Of a stretch of 64,000 nt of DNA, positions 19,066 through 30,266 are shown piece after piece. The position numbers and the translations under genes were made by a program. The stretch spans positions 161,639 through 225,638 of the forward strand of contig NZ_JAFB01000019.1 in assembly GCF_000519205.1 (NCBI RefSeq), given 5' to 3'. Every line of letters starts with the position of its first letter. The stretch's first letter is position 1. This stretch comes from Amycolatopsis taiwanensis DSM 45107. Its GTDB lineage: Bacteria > Actinomycetota > Actinomycetes > Mycobacteriales > Pseudonocardiaceae. The notes beneath the pieces are model-generated. The model was not told the origin of the DNA, did not search any database, and saw only the letters and a list, made by a program, of their open reading frames with translations.

Positions 19066-22000
19066 TCAGGACGGGCAAGGCGGGTCGTAAGGCACCTGCG
19101 GCAGGTGCTGCTGCCAGATCTCGCGGGTGAGCACGCCCCGGGTCGCACCGCAGATACGGGCGATGGCGTGGTTGACGTCCACGTCCCAGAGCAGCGCGGT
19201 GTAGGCGCCGCCCGTGGTCGCCATGGTCGTCCCGTCGGCGCCGAAGGCCACCGAGACCGTCGTGTTGCTCGATCCCACGCTCAGCGGCAAGCCGTAGCTC
19301 ACCGCGGTCGCGGGGTCGGACACGTCCCACAGCAGCACCGTGCCGTCGTCGGCGGACGCGGCCAGGCGGGTGCCGTCGGGGCTGAACGCCACCTTCTTGA
19401 CCAGGCCGCCGAAGCCGGTCAACGGCCGGCCGAGGGGGCTGGCATGCGCGGGGTCGGCCACGTTCCAGAGCCGGACGGTCTTGTCGTCGCCGCCGGTGGC
19501 CATCGTCCGGCCGTCCGGGCTGAACGTCACCGAGTTGATCGCGCCGGATTGCCCGGTGAGCTCACCGAGCCGGACCGGGTGGGCCGGATCGGCGACGTTC
19601 CACAGCGACACCGTCTGGTCACTGCTGCCGGTGGCCATCGTGCGGCCGTCGGGGGTGAACGCGATCGCGTTGTCATAGCCGGTGTGCCCGGTCAGCGGCG
19701 GCCCGAGCCGGACCGGGCGGGCCGGATCGGCCAGATCCCACAGCTGGACGGTCTGGTCGTCGTCGTTGGTCGCCATGATCCGGCCGTCCGGGCTGAACGT
19801 GACGGGGTTGGCGTAGCGGACGCCCAGGGCGAGCGGGTCGCCCAGCGGCGCCGGATTCGCGGGATCGGCGATGTTCCACCGCCACACCGTCCGGTCGGCG
19901 AGGCCCGCGGCCAGCGTCCGCCCGTCCGGTGAGAACGACATGGACCAGATCTGGGCGGGGGCGACCAGCGGCCGGCCGAGCGGGACCGGCCGGTCCGGGT
20001 CGCGCACGTCCCACAACCGCAGCGTGTGGTCGCTGGAGCCGGTGCCCATGACCCGCCCGTCCCGGGTGAACGCGACCGCACCCACGTCGGCGGTGTGACC
20101 GGCCAGCACGGTGGCCGGGAGCGACCACAACCGCACCACGCCGTCCTGACCACCGGTGGCGACGAACCGCCCGTCAGGGCTGAACGACACCGCGTACCCG
20201 GCGCCCCCGGCCAGCGGATTTTCCAGCTCGGCCGCCCTGGCCGGGTTGGCCAGGTTCCACAACCGGGCCGTGCCATCGGCTCCGGTGCTGGCCAGCACCT
20301 TGCTGTCCGGGCTGAACGTCACCGACCACACCGCACCCGCATGCCCGATGCGGGGCGCGCCCTGCTGGAGAGGGGCGGCCCGGTTGCCGACGTCCCACAG
20401 CCGCACGGTCTTGTCCGCGCTGCCGGCGGCGAGCAGCCGGCCGTCGGGACTGAACGCCACCGAATGCACGGTGTCGGTGCCCCCGTTCAGCGGTTCACCC
20501 AGTGGCACCGGGGCGTGCGGATCGGTGATGTCCCACAACAACACGGTGGTGTCGTCGCTCCCGGCGGCGATCGTGTGCCCGTCGGGGCTGAAGGCCACCG
20601 AGCGGACGGCCTGCGTGTGGCCGCCGAGCACGCCCAGATCCTCCGGCGCGCGCGGGTCGGCGACGTTCCACAGCCGGACGGTGTGGTCCTCGTCGGCGGT
20701 GGCCAGCAGCCGCCCGTCCGGGCTGAACGCGACCAGGTAGATGGTGCCGTCGTGGCGGGTGACCGGGTCGCCGAGCCGGCGCGGGTGGGCCGGGTCCGTG
20801 ACGTCCCACAGCAGTACCGTGCCGTCGTCGCCCGCGGTGGCCAGCGTGCGGCCGTCCGGGCTGAACACGGCCGTGCTGACCCAACTGGTGTGCCCGGTCA
20901 GCGGCACGCCTAATGATTTGGGGTGGGCGCGGTCGCGGACATCCCACAGCCGGGCGGTGCGGTCGTAGCTGGCGGTCGCCAGGACGTTGCCGTCCGGGCT
21001 GAACGAGGTCAGGTACACCGCGCCGGTGTGCCCGAGCATCGGCATGCCCAGCGCCTGGTGTTCGGCAGACAGCAGCCGGGTGTCGACGTCGGTGTCGCGC
21101 GGCTGCATCCGGTGCGCGACCAGAGCGAGCAGGGCCGACAACGACGGATCGCTGTCGGCCAGCTGGTCCGCCGCGGACAGGACCTGCTGGAAGCGCGCGT
21201 CGTCGCGCTGCTCGACCGCGACGACGGCGGCGAGCACGGCGGTCAGCGCGAACACGACCACCAGCGCGACCGCGGAGCGGCCCAACCACGAGATCCTTCG
21301 CCTGTGCCGCACGGAGAAGGCGAGAAAGGCCTGGGCGACCGCACTCACCGATTCCTGCCCCCCGGTGGTGGCCCACTGCTGGACGTTGTCCAGCCTCGCT
21401 CCCCGGTACAGCATCGAAGCGTCGCGCTTCTCCGACTCCCAGGCGCGCGCGTCCTCCTCCAGCCGCTGGCGCAGCAGGTTGCCCGCGCGGTCGGCGCCGA
21501 TCCACCGCCGTAGCCGGGGCCAGGCATGCAACAGGGCCTCGTGGGTGATCTCGACCCACTCCGCGTCCAGGGTCAGCAGCCGGGCGCTGGCCAACGTCTC
21601 CAGAGCCCGCTCCGCAGCCCCCGCGTCCGGCGCCTGTTCCACCAGTTCGTGGCGGTCGCACCGGCGGCGTGTGTCCTGCGTGTCGTCCCCGACCCGGATC
21701 AGCCGCAACAGCATCCGCCGCGCGGCGGCCTGACCGGCCGGGTCGAGGTTGCCCCACGCGCGTTCGGCGGTCTCGGCCACGGCCCGATGGATACCGCCCG
21801 CGGCCCGGTAGCCGGCGATGGTGAGCTTCCCGTTCTGGCGGCGCTGCCAGGTCGCCAGCAGCGCGTGCGAAAGCAGCGGCAGCGCCCCGGCGTTGTACGC
21901 GCCCCTCGAATGTCCATTCTGGACGTCGAGGTCGCGCAGAATGAGGTCGGTGAGCCCGGTCTCCAGTTGCAGCCCGGCCGACTTCGCCGGGCCGGTCACC

Positions 22001-22995
22001 GCCTCCCGCAGCTCCGCCGCGGTCATCGCGCCGAGCACCATCGAGCGGGCCTGCAGCGCCTCGGCCAGTTGCGGATGCTCCAGGCACTGACCGTAGAAGT
22101 CGGCCCGCACCGCCACCAGCACCAGGCCGGCGCCGCCGTCCGAGCAAGCGGCGTGCAGCGCGTGCACGAACTGTCGGCGCTTTTCCTCGTCCTCGCAGAC
22201 CGTGAAGGTTTCCTCGAACTGGTCGACCACGAGCACCAGCCGCGCCCCGGAACCGCCGCGGCGCTCGGCCTCGGCCGCGACCGCGGCCCGGATCTCGTCC
22301 GGACCGGATGCCCGTGCCAGCGCGGGGATTTCGGTGGTCAACTGCTTGACCGGATCATTGGTCGGGGTGATCACGACGGTCGGCCAGGCGGCGGAACCGG
22401 CGACGGGCAGTGCGCCGCGGGCGAGCGCGGGGATCAGCCCGGCGTGCACCAGGGAGGACTTTCCGGCGCCGGACGCGCCGGCCAGCGCGACGATTCCTCC
22501 GCTGTGCATCGCCTCGACCAGCCACGACACCAACATGTCCCGGCTCCGGTCCTGCCCGAAGAACCAGGTGGAGTCCTCCGGGCGAAAGGCGGACAGCCCG
22601 CGATAGGGGCACACCCCGTGGTCCCGGCCGGTCGTCTCCGTGGGCGGCGCGGACACGGGTGTGTCCAGCGCCTCACGCCACAACGCCCGCCATGCGGGAA
22701 GATCGTAGAGACCTTCCACGGTCGGCTTCGGGCGAAGGCGGCGAGCCTGGGTGATGAGGACTTCCAGCACGATCGCGAGCGCGGCGAACCGGGCGGGAAC
22801 GTTGCGTCCGCGCCGCCAGTCACTCACCCGCTGCGGCACGACCCGGACCCGATGGCCGCGTTCGTCGACCCGCGCAGCCCGCGCGACCGCATTGGTCACC
22901 TGCTTCAGCGGCGGGTCGCCGGCTTGGGCGTAGAGCAAGGAAAAACGTTCGGCGAAGGTCTCACGTGGCAACCGATCCGAGCCGGAATCGACCAT
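19066..22995 (-). CDS. Giant HTH-nSTAND1 ATPase with C-terminal 14-blade WD40 region
   Basis: A 1309-residue signal-transduction protein. Residues about 10-90 look like a helix-turn-helix of the XRE kind (VVPQRVSDWRRGRNVPARFA). Residues about 130-480 are a STAND NTPase of the nSTAND1 group: CPYRGLSAFRPEDSTWFFGQ, Walker A GASGAGKSSLVHAG (near 170) and Walker B LVLVVDQFEE. A membrane helix near 565-590 (ALVVVFALTAVLAAVVAVEQ) is followed by about 14 WD40 repeats (about 648-1275), each with SPDG...LWDV, enough for two seven-blade propellers. The tail resembles that of related proteins (WQQHLPQVPYDPPC). STAND ATPases act as ligand-triggered switches; the ligand and output here are unknown. It stands alone with no obvious effector gene beside it. 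Confidence 0.93.
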   Translation of the reverse strand: MVDSGSDRLPRETFAERFSLLYAQAGDPPLKQVTNAVARAARVDERGHRVRVVPQRVSDWRRGRNVPARFAALAIVLEVLITQARRLRPKPTVEGLYDLPAWRALWREALDTPVSAPPTETTGRDHGVCPYRGLSAFRPEDSTWFFGQDRSRDMLVSWLVEAMHSGGIVALAGASGAGKSSLVHAGLIPALARGALPVAGSAAWPTVVITPTNDPVKQLTTEIPALARASGPDEIRAAVAAEAERRGGSGARLVLVVDQFEETFTVCEDEEKRRQFVHALHAACSDGGAGLVLVAVRADFYGQCLEHPQLAEALQARSMVLGAMTAAELREAVTGPAKSAGLQLETGLTDLILRDLDVQNGHSRGAYNAGALPLLSHALLATWQRRQNGKLTIAGYRAAGGIHRAVAETAERAWGNLDPAGQAAARRMLLRLIRVGDDTQDTRRRCDRHELVEQAPDAGAAERALETLASARLLTLDAEWVEITHEALLHAWPRLRRWIGADRAGNLLRQRLEEDARAWESEKRDASMLYRGARLDNVQQWATTGGQESVSAVAQAFLAFSVRHRRRISWLGRSAVALVVVFALTAVLAAVVAVEQRDDARFQQVLSAADQLADSDPSLSALLALVAHRMQPRDTDVDTRLLSAEHQALGMPMLGHTGAVYLTSFSPDGNVLATASYDRTARLWDVRDRAHPKSLGVPLTGHTSWVSTAVFSPDGRTLATAGDDGTVLLWDVTDPAHPRRLGDPVTRHDGTIYLVAFSPDGRLLATADEDHTVRLWNVADPRAPEDLGVLGGHTQAVRSVAFSPDGHTIAAGSDDTTVLLWDITDPHAPVPLGEPLNGGTDTVHSVAFSPDGRLLAAGSADKTVRLWDVGNRAAPLQQGAPRIGHAGAVWSVTFSPDSKVLASTGADGTARLWNLANPARAAELENPLAGGAGYAVSFSPDGRFVATGGQDGVVRLWSLPATVLAGHTADVGAVAFTRDGRVMGTGSSDHTLRLWDVRDPDRPVPLGRPLVAPAQIWSMSFSPDGRTLAAGLADRTVWRWNIADPANPAPLGDPLALGVRYANPVTFSPDGRIMATNDDDQTVQLWDLADPARPVRLGPPLTGHTGYDNAIAFTPDGRTMATGSSDQTVSLWNVADPAHPVRLGELTGQSGAINSVTFSPDGRTMATGGDDKTVRLWNVADPAHASPLGRPLTGFGGLVKKVAFSPDGTRLAASADDGTVLLWDVSDPATAVSYGLPLSVGSSNTTVSVAFGADGTTMATTGGAYTALLWDVDVNHAIARICGATRGVLTREIWQQHLPQVPYDPPCPS

Positions 22996-23122
22996 CTCCT
23001 CGGGCCTGTCCTCCCCGTCGTGACTCCGGACCGGAAACCCCGCGTACCGCGTTCAGCAGGGATTTTAGCGACCGGATCGGATCGGTCCAGGCCGACCGGG
23101 GGATCCGCTGTCATGATGTTGA

Positions 23123-23162
23123 CGCGCCGCCGAGAAGTTCTGGGGGTTTTCTCGGCGGCGCG
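23123..23162 (-). terminator. Hairpin after the DUF2165 gene
   Basis: A perfect 14-bp stem (CGCGCCGCCGAGAA / TTCTCGGCGGCGCG) with a 12-base loop directly follows the stop at 23167 on the minus strand. It separates this gene from the nSTAND-WD40 gene downstream. Confidence 0.8.
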
Positions 23163-23166
23163 GCGA

Positions 23167-23715
23167 CTACCGTGACCTTTCGACAGCCCGCTCCCGGCTT
23201 CCTCCAGACCGGTCGAGCCGGCCGTTTTCACGTGCCGGCAGCAGATGGACGAGGATCAGGCCCACCGCGGCCAGCAGCAGGTAGCGCGTCGCCGAATCGA
23301 GGCCGTTCCACTTCGAGGACTGCCACATCTGGAACCATTCGCCGCCCAGCGCGAGAAAGCCACCGGCGAACAGGGTCAGTTGCAGCACCCAGCCGGCGGC
23401 CGACAGCCGGCGCGCCAGCGGGCGGCGGAGCATCCAGGCCACGCTGCCCGCCAGCAGGAGCGCGGACGTGACCGCCTCCCACGCGATGATCACGAGGTAG
23501 GCCGTGGTGATCAGGCCGGGCGCGGTGATCGCGCGCCACATCATCGACGGCGCGCGGAAGGTGGTGTCCATGGCCAGCACGTGCTGGACGAACGCGTAGT
23601 TCGTGTCGTAGTCGATGAGGTTGTCGATGGTGACCAGCGTCATCTGGACGGCAGTGATGATGGTGAGTGCCGCGACGGCCAGAGACAGGCTTCCCAGTCT
23701 GGCGATGAGACGCAT
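23167..23715 (-). CDS. DUF2165 small integral membrane protein
   Basis: A 182-residue protein with four membrane helices (LSLAVAALTIITAVQMTLVT, ITAPGLITTAYLVIIAWEAV, WVLQLTLFAGGFLALGG, YLLLAAVGLILVHLL). The motifs NLIDYDTNYAFVQHVLAMD and GGEWFQMWQSSKWNG are hallmarks of the DUF2165 family. The function is unknown. Start ATG 23715, with the VOC gene close upstream on the same strand. Confidence 0.85.
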   Translation of the reverse strand: MRLIARLGSLSLAVAALTIITAVQMTLVTIDNLIDYDTNYAFVQHVLAMDTTFRAPSMMWRAITAPGLITTAYLVIIAWEAVTSALLLAGSVAWMLRRPLARRLSAAGWVLQLTLFAGGFLALGGEWFQMWQSSKWNGLDSATRYLLLAAVGLILVHLLPARENGRLDRSGGSRERAVERSR

Positions 23716-23746
23716 GACCTGGACTCTAGTGATTCTTGCCAGGAAA

Positions 23747-25428
<1,682 letters not shown>

Positions 25429-25476
25429 CGGGGATCTCGGCGCGAGCCCCCGCTACCAGCGACCGTTGGGGACCGC

Positions 25477-26580
25477 TCAGGCCAGCGGGTACATCCAGTC
25501 GTGCGGGTCGGGACGGGTGCCCTCCTGGATGCCGGTGAGCTCGGCGCGCAGCTTCATGGTCAGCTCGCCGGGCTGCCCGCCGGCGATGCTGAACTCGCCA
25601 TCGGCGTGCTTGACGGCCCCGACCGGCGTGATCACCGCGGCCGTGCCGCAGGCGAACACCTCCGTCAGCTCACCGGAGGCCGCCGCCTTCGCCCACTCCT
25701 CGACGGAGATCCGGCGTTCCTCCACCTTGTGCCCGAAGTCCGCCGCCAGCCGCAGCAGCGAACTGCGCGTCACGCCCGGCAGGAGCGAACCGGTCAGCTC
25801 GGGCGTCACGACCCGGGCGTCGGGGCCGGAGCCGAAGACGAAGAACAGGTTCATCCCGCCCATCTCCTCGACCCACCGCCGCTCGACCGCGTCGAGCCAC
25901 ACGACCTGGTCGCAGCCGTGCTCGACGGCCTGTGCCTGCGCGACGAAGGAGGCCGCGTAGTTCCCGGCGCACTTCGCCGCCCCGGTGCCGCCCGGAGCGG
26001 CCCGGACGTACTCGGTGGACAGCCACACGGTCACCGGCTTGACCCCACCCGAGAAGTAGGAGCCCGCGGGCGAGCCGATCACGGTGTAGAGGTACTCACT
26101 GGCCGGCGCGTTCACGCCGAGCCCGACCGACGTCGAGATCATGAACGGGCGCAGGTACAGCGAATCGCCCGCCTTGGTGGGCACCCACCGGCCGTCCACC
26201 GCGATCAGCTCGCGCAACGACTCGACGAACAGCTCCTCCGGCAGTTCCGGCATGGCCATCCGGCGGGCCGACGCGCGGAACCGCGCCGAGTTCGCCTGGG
26301 GACGGAAGGCGGCGATCGAGCCGTCCGGCTGCCGGTACGCCTTGAGCCCCTCGAAGATCGCCTGCGCGTAGTGAAACACCGACGTCGCCGGATCCAGGGT
26401 CACGGGCTCGTAGCCGCGCACCGCGCCGTCGTGCCAGCCACGCTCGGTGGTCCAGCGCAGCGTCACCATGTGGTCGGTGAAGTACTTCCCGAAGCCCGGC
26501 TTCGCCAGTACCTCGGCTACCCGTTCCTCGGACGCGGGAGCGGGATTCGGGGTACGGGTGAAGGGCTTCGTCGTAGTCAT
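25477..26580 (-). CDS. ilvE: Branched-chain amino acid aminotransferase
   Basis: A 367-residue class-IV PLP enzyme that makes the last step of Ile, Leu and Val synthesis. The N-terminal region has [20 protein letters not shown]. The core reads [20 protein letters not shown], the PLP lysine lies in [14 protein letters not shown], and the cofactor-binding part has [12 protein letters not shown]. The chosen start is ATG 26580 (MTTTKPFTR); ATG 26586 is six bases upstream. A toxin-antitoxin gene pair begins only 37 bases away on the other strand, so the promoter region is very short. Confidence 0.96.
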   Translation of the reverse strand: MTTTKPFTRTPNPAPASEERVAEVLAKPGFGKYFTDHMVTLRWTTERGWHDGAVRGYEPVTLDPATSVFHYAQAIFEGLKAYRQPDGSIAAFRPQANSARFRASARRMAMPELPEELFVESLRELIAVDGRWVPTKAGDSLYLRPFMISTSVGLGVNAPASEYLYTVIGSPAGSYFSGGVKPVTVWLSTEYVRAAPGGTGAAKCAGNYAASFVAQAQAVEHGCDQVVWLDAVERRWVEEMGGMNLFFVFGSGPDARVVTPELTGSLLPGVTRSSLLRLAADFGHKVEERRISVEEWAKAAASGELTEVFACGTAAVITPVGAVKHADGEFSIAGGQPGELTMKLRAELTGIQEGTRPDPHDWMYPLA

Positions 26581-26616
26581 GGGCATGAGGATAACGCTTA
26601 ATCGGACGTCCAACGA

Positions 26617-26865
26617 TTGCCCGGCCGACACAACCACCTGGCCGACTTGCTGGATCTTGTCGATCGCGAGGGCCGGCGCGTGTACGTGACCAAGCGCGGC
26701 CGGCGCGTGGCGGCGATCGTGCCCGTCGACGTCGCAGAGCGCTCAGAAGAGGAAGAAGACGCCTACTGGGCCGCGCGCGCTGCTCGCGTGCTAGAGGCCG
26801 GCGAGCCCACCGTGGCATGGGATGAGGCCGTCCGGATGCTGGAGACCGGAGCCGTCGACGAGTGA
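26617..26865 (+). CDS. Phd/YefM-type antitoxin, N-terminus apparently shortened
   Basis: An 82-residue protein whose core ([20 protein letters not shown], then [16 protein letters not shown]) is that of Phd/YefM antitoxins; the C-terminal acidic tail would wrap the toxin. Family members begin with a beta-strand of about 6-8 residues and a helix opening such as SEARNHLA. Here an in-frame TAA (26599-26601) leaves only TTG 26617, so the first strand is missing ([12 protein letters not shown]). No ribosome binding site is clear. The toxin gene overlaps its stop by four bases, as in normal modules. Confidence 0.75.
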   Translation: MPGRHNHLADLLDLVDREGRRVYVTKRGRRVAAIVPVDVAERSEEEEDAYWAARAARVLEAGEPTVAWDEAVRMLETGAVDE

Positions 26866-27125
26866 GGTACTCGATCGAGATCACCCGCGAGGCCATGCGA
26901 GCGTTGGCCAAACTGGACAAGCCCGTTCGCCGGCGCCTGCAGACCGCGATCTATGGCCTCCAAAACGAACCACGACCAATTGGCGTAAAGGCCCTCAAGG
27001 GTCTCAACGGCGCCTACCGGATGCGAGTGGGCGATTACCGCATCATCTACACGATCGACGACGGCCGCCTGGTCGTGGTGGTCGTCGACCTGGGTCGTCG
27101 GCGAGAGGTCTACCGGAACCTCTGA
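26862..27125 (+). CDS. RelE/ParE-type toxin
   Basis: An 87-residue RelE-superfamily protein: YSIEITREAMRALAKLDKPV, then GVKALKGLNGAYRMRVGDYR, IIYTIDDGRLVVVVVDLGRR, ending EVYRNL. The basic and aromatic positions of RelE ribosome-dependent mRNA endonucleases (K/R-rich core, YRMRVGDYRIIY, C-terminal Tyr) are present, so it looks active. The GTG start overlaps the antitoxin stop (GTGA). Together they form one operon upstream of, and divergent from, ilvE. Confidence 0.88.
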   Translation: MRYSIEITREAMRALAKLDKPVRRRLQTAIYGLQNEPRPIGVKALKGLNGAYRMRVGDYRIIYTIDDGRLVVVVVDLGRRREVYRNL

Positions 27126-27203
27126 CCTGGCCAGGCGTGCTGTCTCAAGGTACGTGCGCACGAGTGGGGCGGCTCGATGCACGTTGGCGGCTAACATCGG
27201 ACT

Positions 27204-27494
27204 GTGCTGGAAAACAAGGTATCGGCCGGGACGGCCTCGGACGTACGCACCTTCATCGCCGCGACACTGCTGACCTACGCCGCCGGCGTGCTCACGTTCC
27301 TCGGGTACGCCATGGTCGACGGAAGCGGTGGCGGAGTCATCCTCGGCCTGATCATCGCGCTCTTCGCCGCCCTGGGCTGGCGCCACATGCAGGGCGGGAA
27401 GTTCTTCCCGCGCGACCCGTCGACCAGGTCGGTGGTCATTCTGGCGTTGTTCTCGGCTGTTCTGACGGTCGGCGTGGTCGCGCTGACCTCCTGA
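27204..27494 (+). CDS. Small membrane protein, function unknown
   Basis: A 96-residue protein with three predicted membrane helices (FIAATLLTYAAGVLTFLGYA, GGVILGLIIALFAALGW, SVVILALFSAVLTVGVVAL) and a short polar N-terminus. The start is a GTG at 27204 (MLENKVSAGTAS). It converges with the membrane-protein gene at 27436-28467, and the two overlap tail to tail by 59 bases. No family is recognised. Confidence 0.65.
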   Translation: MLENKVSAGTASDVRTFIAATLLTYAAGVLTFLGYAMVDGSGGGVILGLIIALFAALGWRHMQGGKFFPRDPSTRSVVILALFSAVLTVGVVALTS

Positions 27495-28467
27495 TCACGG
27501 CGGCCACGGCGACGAACACCACCGCCAGCAACAGGTAGCCGGGCGGAATCCGGGCCAGCAGGACGATCGCGAGCAGCACGCTCAGCACCGCGCGCACGTC
27601 CCATCGCCGGGCCGACAACGTGAGCAGGCCCGCCACCAGCACCTCGGCCAGCGCCAGCGCGGCCGCGAGCAGCAGCGCCTCCACCGGTTCCAGCAACACC
27701 GCGCCCACCGCCGCGACCGCGCCGCAGGCCATCGACGCCACGGGCCGCACCGAGAACCGGGCCCGCGCCTGCGCCAGCGCCCCCAGCGCGGCGGGCACGG
27801 TGGCGATGACCACCACCCCGGCGAGCAGGGGCAGGAGTGCCTGCGCGTCCCCCGCGGCCAGCAGATCCCGCAGCGGCACCCGGGAAAGGCCGAGGCGCAC
27901 ACCGCCCATCTGGTACAGCGCGGCGGCGCACACCGCCAGGGCCACGGCGACCGATCCGGCCAGCCACCAAGCCTTTTTGCGGCCTTGACCCCCACGCCCC
28001 CGGCCGCCGGTCAGCAACGGGAAGAACACCGCCGCGGCGGCGAACGCCCCGCTGAACGGCGGGGTCCCGCCCACGGCCGGCGCGGGCGGGATCGCCAGGC
28101 AGACCGCGACCAGCCCGGCCGCCGCGGCGAGCAGGACGCCGAGCAGCCAGCCGCGCGCCGGGCGGGGCAGGGTGAAACCGGCCGCGTCCACCGCGGTGAC
28201 CAGCAGCACCACCCCCAACGCGGTGAGGGCGGAGTACCGCGGAACGAGGTAACCGGCGAAAGCCGCGGCGAACAGCGGCACGCCGGCCAGCCGGGCGGCG
28301 GTCCGTGCGCCGTCGAGCAGCCATTCGGCGCGGGGGTGGACGGTGGCGGAGCCGGCCACCTGCAACCCGGCGAGCAATCCGGCCAGCGCGATGCCGGCGA
28401 GAAGCCACCAGCCCGCCACCGCCGCACCCGCGGCCAGCGCGACCAGCAGTCCGGCACCCAGCCACAT
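27436..28467 (-). CDS. Polytopic membrane protein, function unknown
   Basis: A 343-residue protein that is almost wholly hydrophobic, with about ten membrane helices (for example LGAGLLVALAAGAAVAGWWL, ALGVVLLVTAVDAAGFTLP, LPLLAGVVVIATVPAALGAL, YLLLAVVFVAVAAVIR). It ends in a short basic, proline-rich tail. The very high Ala/Gly/Leu content makes families hard to assign. An integral membrane protein (Rv2209) occupies this region in Mycobacterium, but I cannot claim homology. Start ATG 28467, divergent from pepA. Confidence 0.7.
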   Translation of the reverse strand: MWLGAGLLVALAAGAAVAGWWLLAGIALAGLLAGLQVAGSATVHPRAEWLLDGARTAARLAGVPLFAAAFAGYLVPRYSALTALGVVLLVTAVDAAGFTLPRPARGWLLGVLLAAAAGLVAVCLAIPPAPAVGGTPPFSGAFAAAAVFFPLLTGGRGRGGQGRKKAWWLAGSVAVALAVCAAALYQMGGVRLGLSRVPLRDLLAAGDAQALLPLLAGVVVIATVPAALGALAQARARFSVRPVASMACGAVAAVGAVLLEPVEALLLAAALALAEVLVAGLLTLSARRWDVRAVLSVLLAIVLLARIPPGYLLLAVVFVAVAAVIRRSARPRRPSEQPRTTPE

Positions 28468-28543
28468 CGCCTACCACCTGCCCTCGATGAGGAACTCCTC
28501 ATTAGCATGACTCACGATCCCTGTCCCACCACAAGGAGCCATC

Positions 28544-30037
28544 GTGACCGTGCCCAAGTTTGCCCTTACCGAGAAGACCGAACTCAGCCGCGCCGACGTC
28601 GTGGTGATCGGCATCCTCAAGGGCGAGAACGCGATAACGCTCGCGCCGGGCGCGGAAGCGGTCGACGCCGCGTTCGACGGCAAGCTCGCCAGCGTGCTGT
28701 CCACGCTCGGTGCGAGCGGCAAGGCCGAAGAGACCGTGAAGCTGCCGACGCTGGGCAAGCTGCCCGCGGGCGTCGTCCTCGCGGTCGGCCTCGGCAAGCC
28801 CGGTGCCGACGGGACGGTCACCGGCGAGCAGGTGCGGCGGGCCGCCGGAGCGGCCGCCCGCGCGCTGGCGGGCACCGCGCGGGCGGTGTCCACACTGTCC
28901 ACAATGGATCTCCAGGCCGCGGTGGAGGGCACCGCGCTGGGCGCCTACACCTTCACCGAATACCGGTCCGAGCCCGGCGACGGCCCCGTCGGCGCGGTGG
29001 ACTTCGTCAGCCCCGCCGACGGCACCGCGCGGGCGCACAAGGCGACGCTGAAGGCCGCGACCGCGATCGCCGAGTCGGTCATCATCGCGCGTGACCTGAT
29101 CAACACCCCGCCGAACGACCTGTTCCCGGCCTCCTTCGCCGAGCGCGCCGGAAAGCTCGCCGACGCCAACGGGCTCGAGTTCGAGGTCCTGGACGAGAAG
29201 GCGTTGAAGCGCAAGGGATTCGGCGGGATCCTCGGCGTCGGCGGCGGCTCCGCGCGCCCGCCCCGCCTGGTCCGGGTGCGCTACCGGGGCGCGAAGGCCC
29301 GCAAGAAGATCGCGCTGGTGGGCAAGGGCATCACCTTCGACTCGGGCGGCATCTCGATCAAGCCCGCCGCGAACATGGACCACATGACCTCGGACATGTC
29401 CGGGGCGGCGGCCGTGCTGGCTTCCGTGGTGCTCGCCGCGAAGCTTCGGTACCCGCTGGATGTCACCGCCAACATCCCGCTCGCGGAGAACCTGCCGTCC
29501 GGCACCTCCTACCGGCCCGGCGACGTGCTCAGCATGTACGGCGGAAAGACCGTCGAGGTGCTCAACACCGACGCCGAGGGCCGGCTCGTGCTGGCCGACG
29601 CGATGGTGCGCGCCGCCGAGGACGAGCCCGACTACCTGATCGAAACGTCTACGCTGACCGGCGCCCAGATGGTCGCGCTGGGCAACCGGACGGCCGGGAT
29701 CATGGGTTCGGACGACTTCCGCGACCGGGTCGCGGCGATCGCGCAGGCCACCGGGGAGAACGGCTGGCCGATGCCGCTGCCCGAGGAGCTGCGCGGCGAT
29801 CTCGACTCCCGGCTGGCCGACCTGGCCAACGTCACCGGCCACCGCTGGGGCGGCATGCTCGCGGCCGGGATCTTCCTGCGCGAGTTCGTCGCCGACGACC
29901 TGCCGTGGGCGCACATCGACATCGCCGGCCCGGCGTTCAACACCGGTTCCCCGTGGGGCTACACCGGCAAGGGCGGCACGGGTGTGCCCGTCCGCACCAT
30001 CGCGGCCGTCCTCGCCGACATCGCGGACAACGGCTGA
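28544..30037 (+). CDS. pepA: Leucyl aminopeptidase (M17 family)
   Basis: A 497-residue cytoplasmic metalloaminopeptidase. The two-metal site is in [33 protein letters not shown] and [14 protein letters not shown], which together give the family Lys, Asp and Glu ligands. The N-terminal ~170 residues form the variable macro-like domain. GTG 28544 has AAGGAG five bases upstream. It would take part in peptide turnover and glutathione-like or cysteinylglycine peptide breakdown. The position before sucB matches pepB (Rv2213). Confidence 0.95.
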   Translation: MTVPKFALTEKTELSRADVVVIGILKGENAITLAPGAEAVDAAFDGKLASVLSTLGASGKAEETVKLPTLGKLPAGVVLAVGLGKPGADGTVTGEQVRRAAGAAARALAGTARAVSTLSTMDLQAAVEGTALGAYTFTEYRSEPGDGPVGAVDFVSPADGTARAHKATLKAATAIAESVIIARDLINTPPNDLFPASFAERAGKLADANGLEFEVLDEKALKRKGFGGILGVGGGSARPPRLVRVRYRGAKARKKIALVGKGITFDSGGISIKPAANMDHMTSDMSGAAAVLASVVLAAKLRYPLDVTANIPLAENLPSGTSYRPGDVLSMYGGKTVEVLNTDAEGRLVLADAMVRAAEDEPDYLIETSTLTGAQMVALGNRTAGIMGSDDFRDRVAAIAQATGENGWPMPLPEELRGDLDSRLADLANVTGHRWGGMLAAGIFLREFVADDLPWAHIDIAGPAFNTGSPWGYTGKGGTGVPVRTIAAVLADIADNG

Positions 30038-30063
30038 ACCCCACGCAGGCCGGAGGGCTATTC

Positions 30064-30252
30064 AAAACGCGAGATGGGCACACTCGGTGACAGCGCACGA
30101 CGGTGTGCTGTGGGGCTCCGCCCCACACCCCGACTGGGGGCAAGCCCCCAGACCCCCTTCACGTGGGCGGGGAGGCAGGCCGCCATCGTGACCAACCGGC
30201 AGCCGACGAGGAGAAGTCACGGCCTGACTACCCGAACACGTTCTGAATAACA
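30064..30252 (+). repeat. Interspersed repeat, copy B, with internal GC-rich module
   Basis: The segment after pepA has three parts. 30066-30092 (AAACGCGAGATGGGCACACT, then CGGTGACA) matches 6041-6068 and, more weakly, 61020-61046. 30108-30160 is a GC-rich double palindrome (TGGGGCTCCGCCCCA and CTGGGGGCAAGCCCCCAG) like that at 4012-4050. 30163-30252 matches 6090-6180 closely. The composite structure suggests that one module was inserted into another. The 229-base gap between pepA and the next gene holds nothing else. Confidence 0.8.
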
Positions 30253-30266
30253 CTGCGCCGGGGTGG

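Noticed and set aside
19066..22995. Secondary-metabolite or defence island around the nSTAND gene
   Set aside because: The flanking genes are ordinary (DUF3043, DUF2165, VOC, cobT). No effector, nuclease or biosynthetic genes stand beside it, so no island is claimed.
28502..29914. Minus-strand open frame of 470 codons opposite pepA
   Set aside because: Shadow of the aminopeptidase gene; it has low-complexity composition and no domain, while the plus strand carries all M17 motifs.
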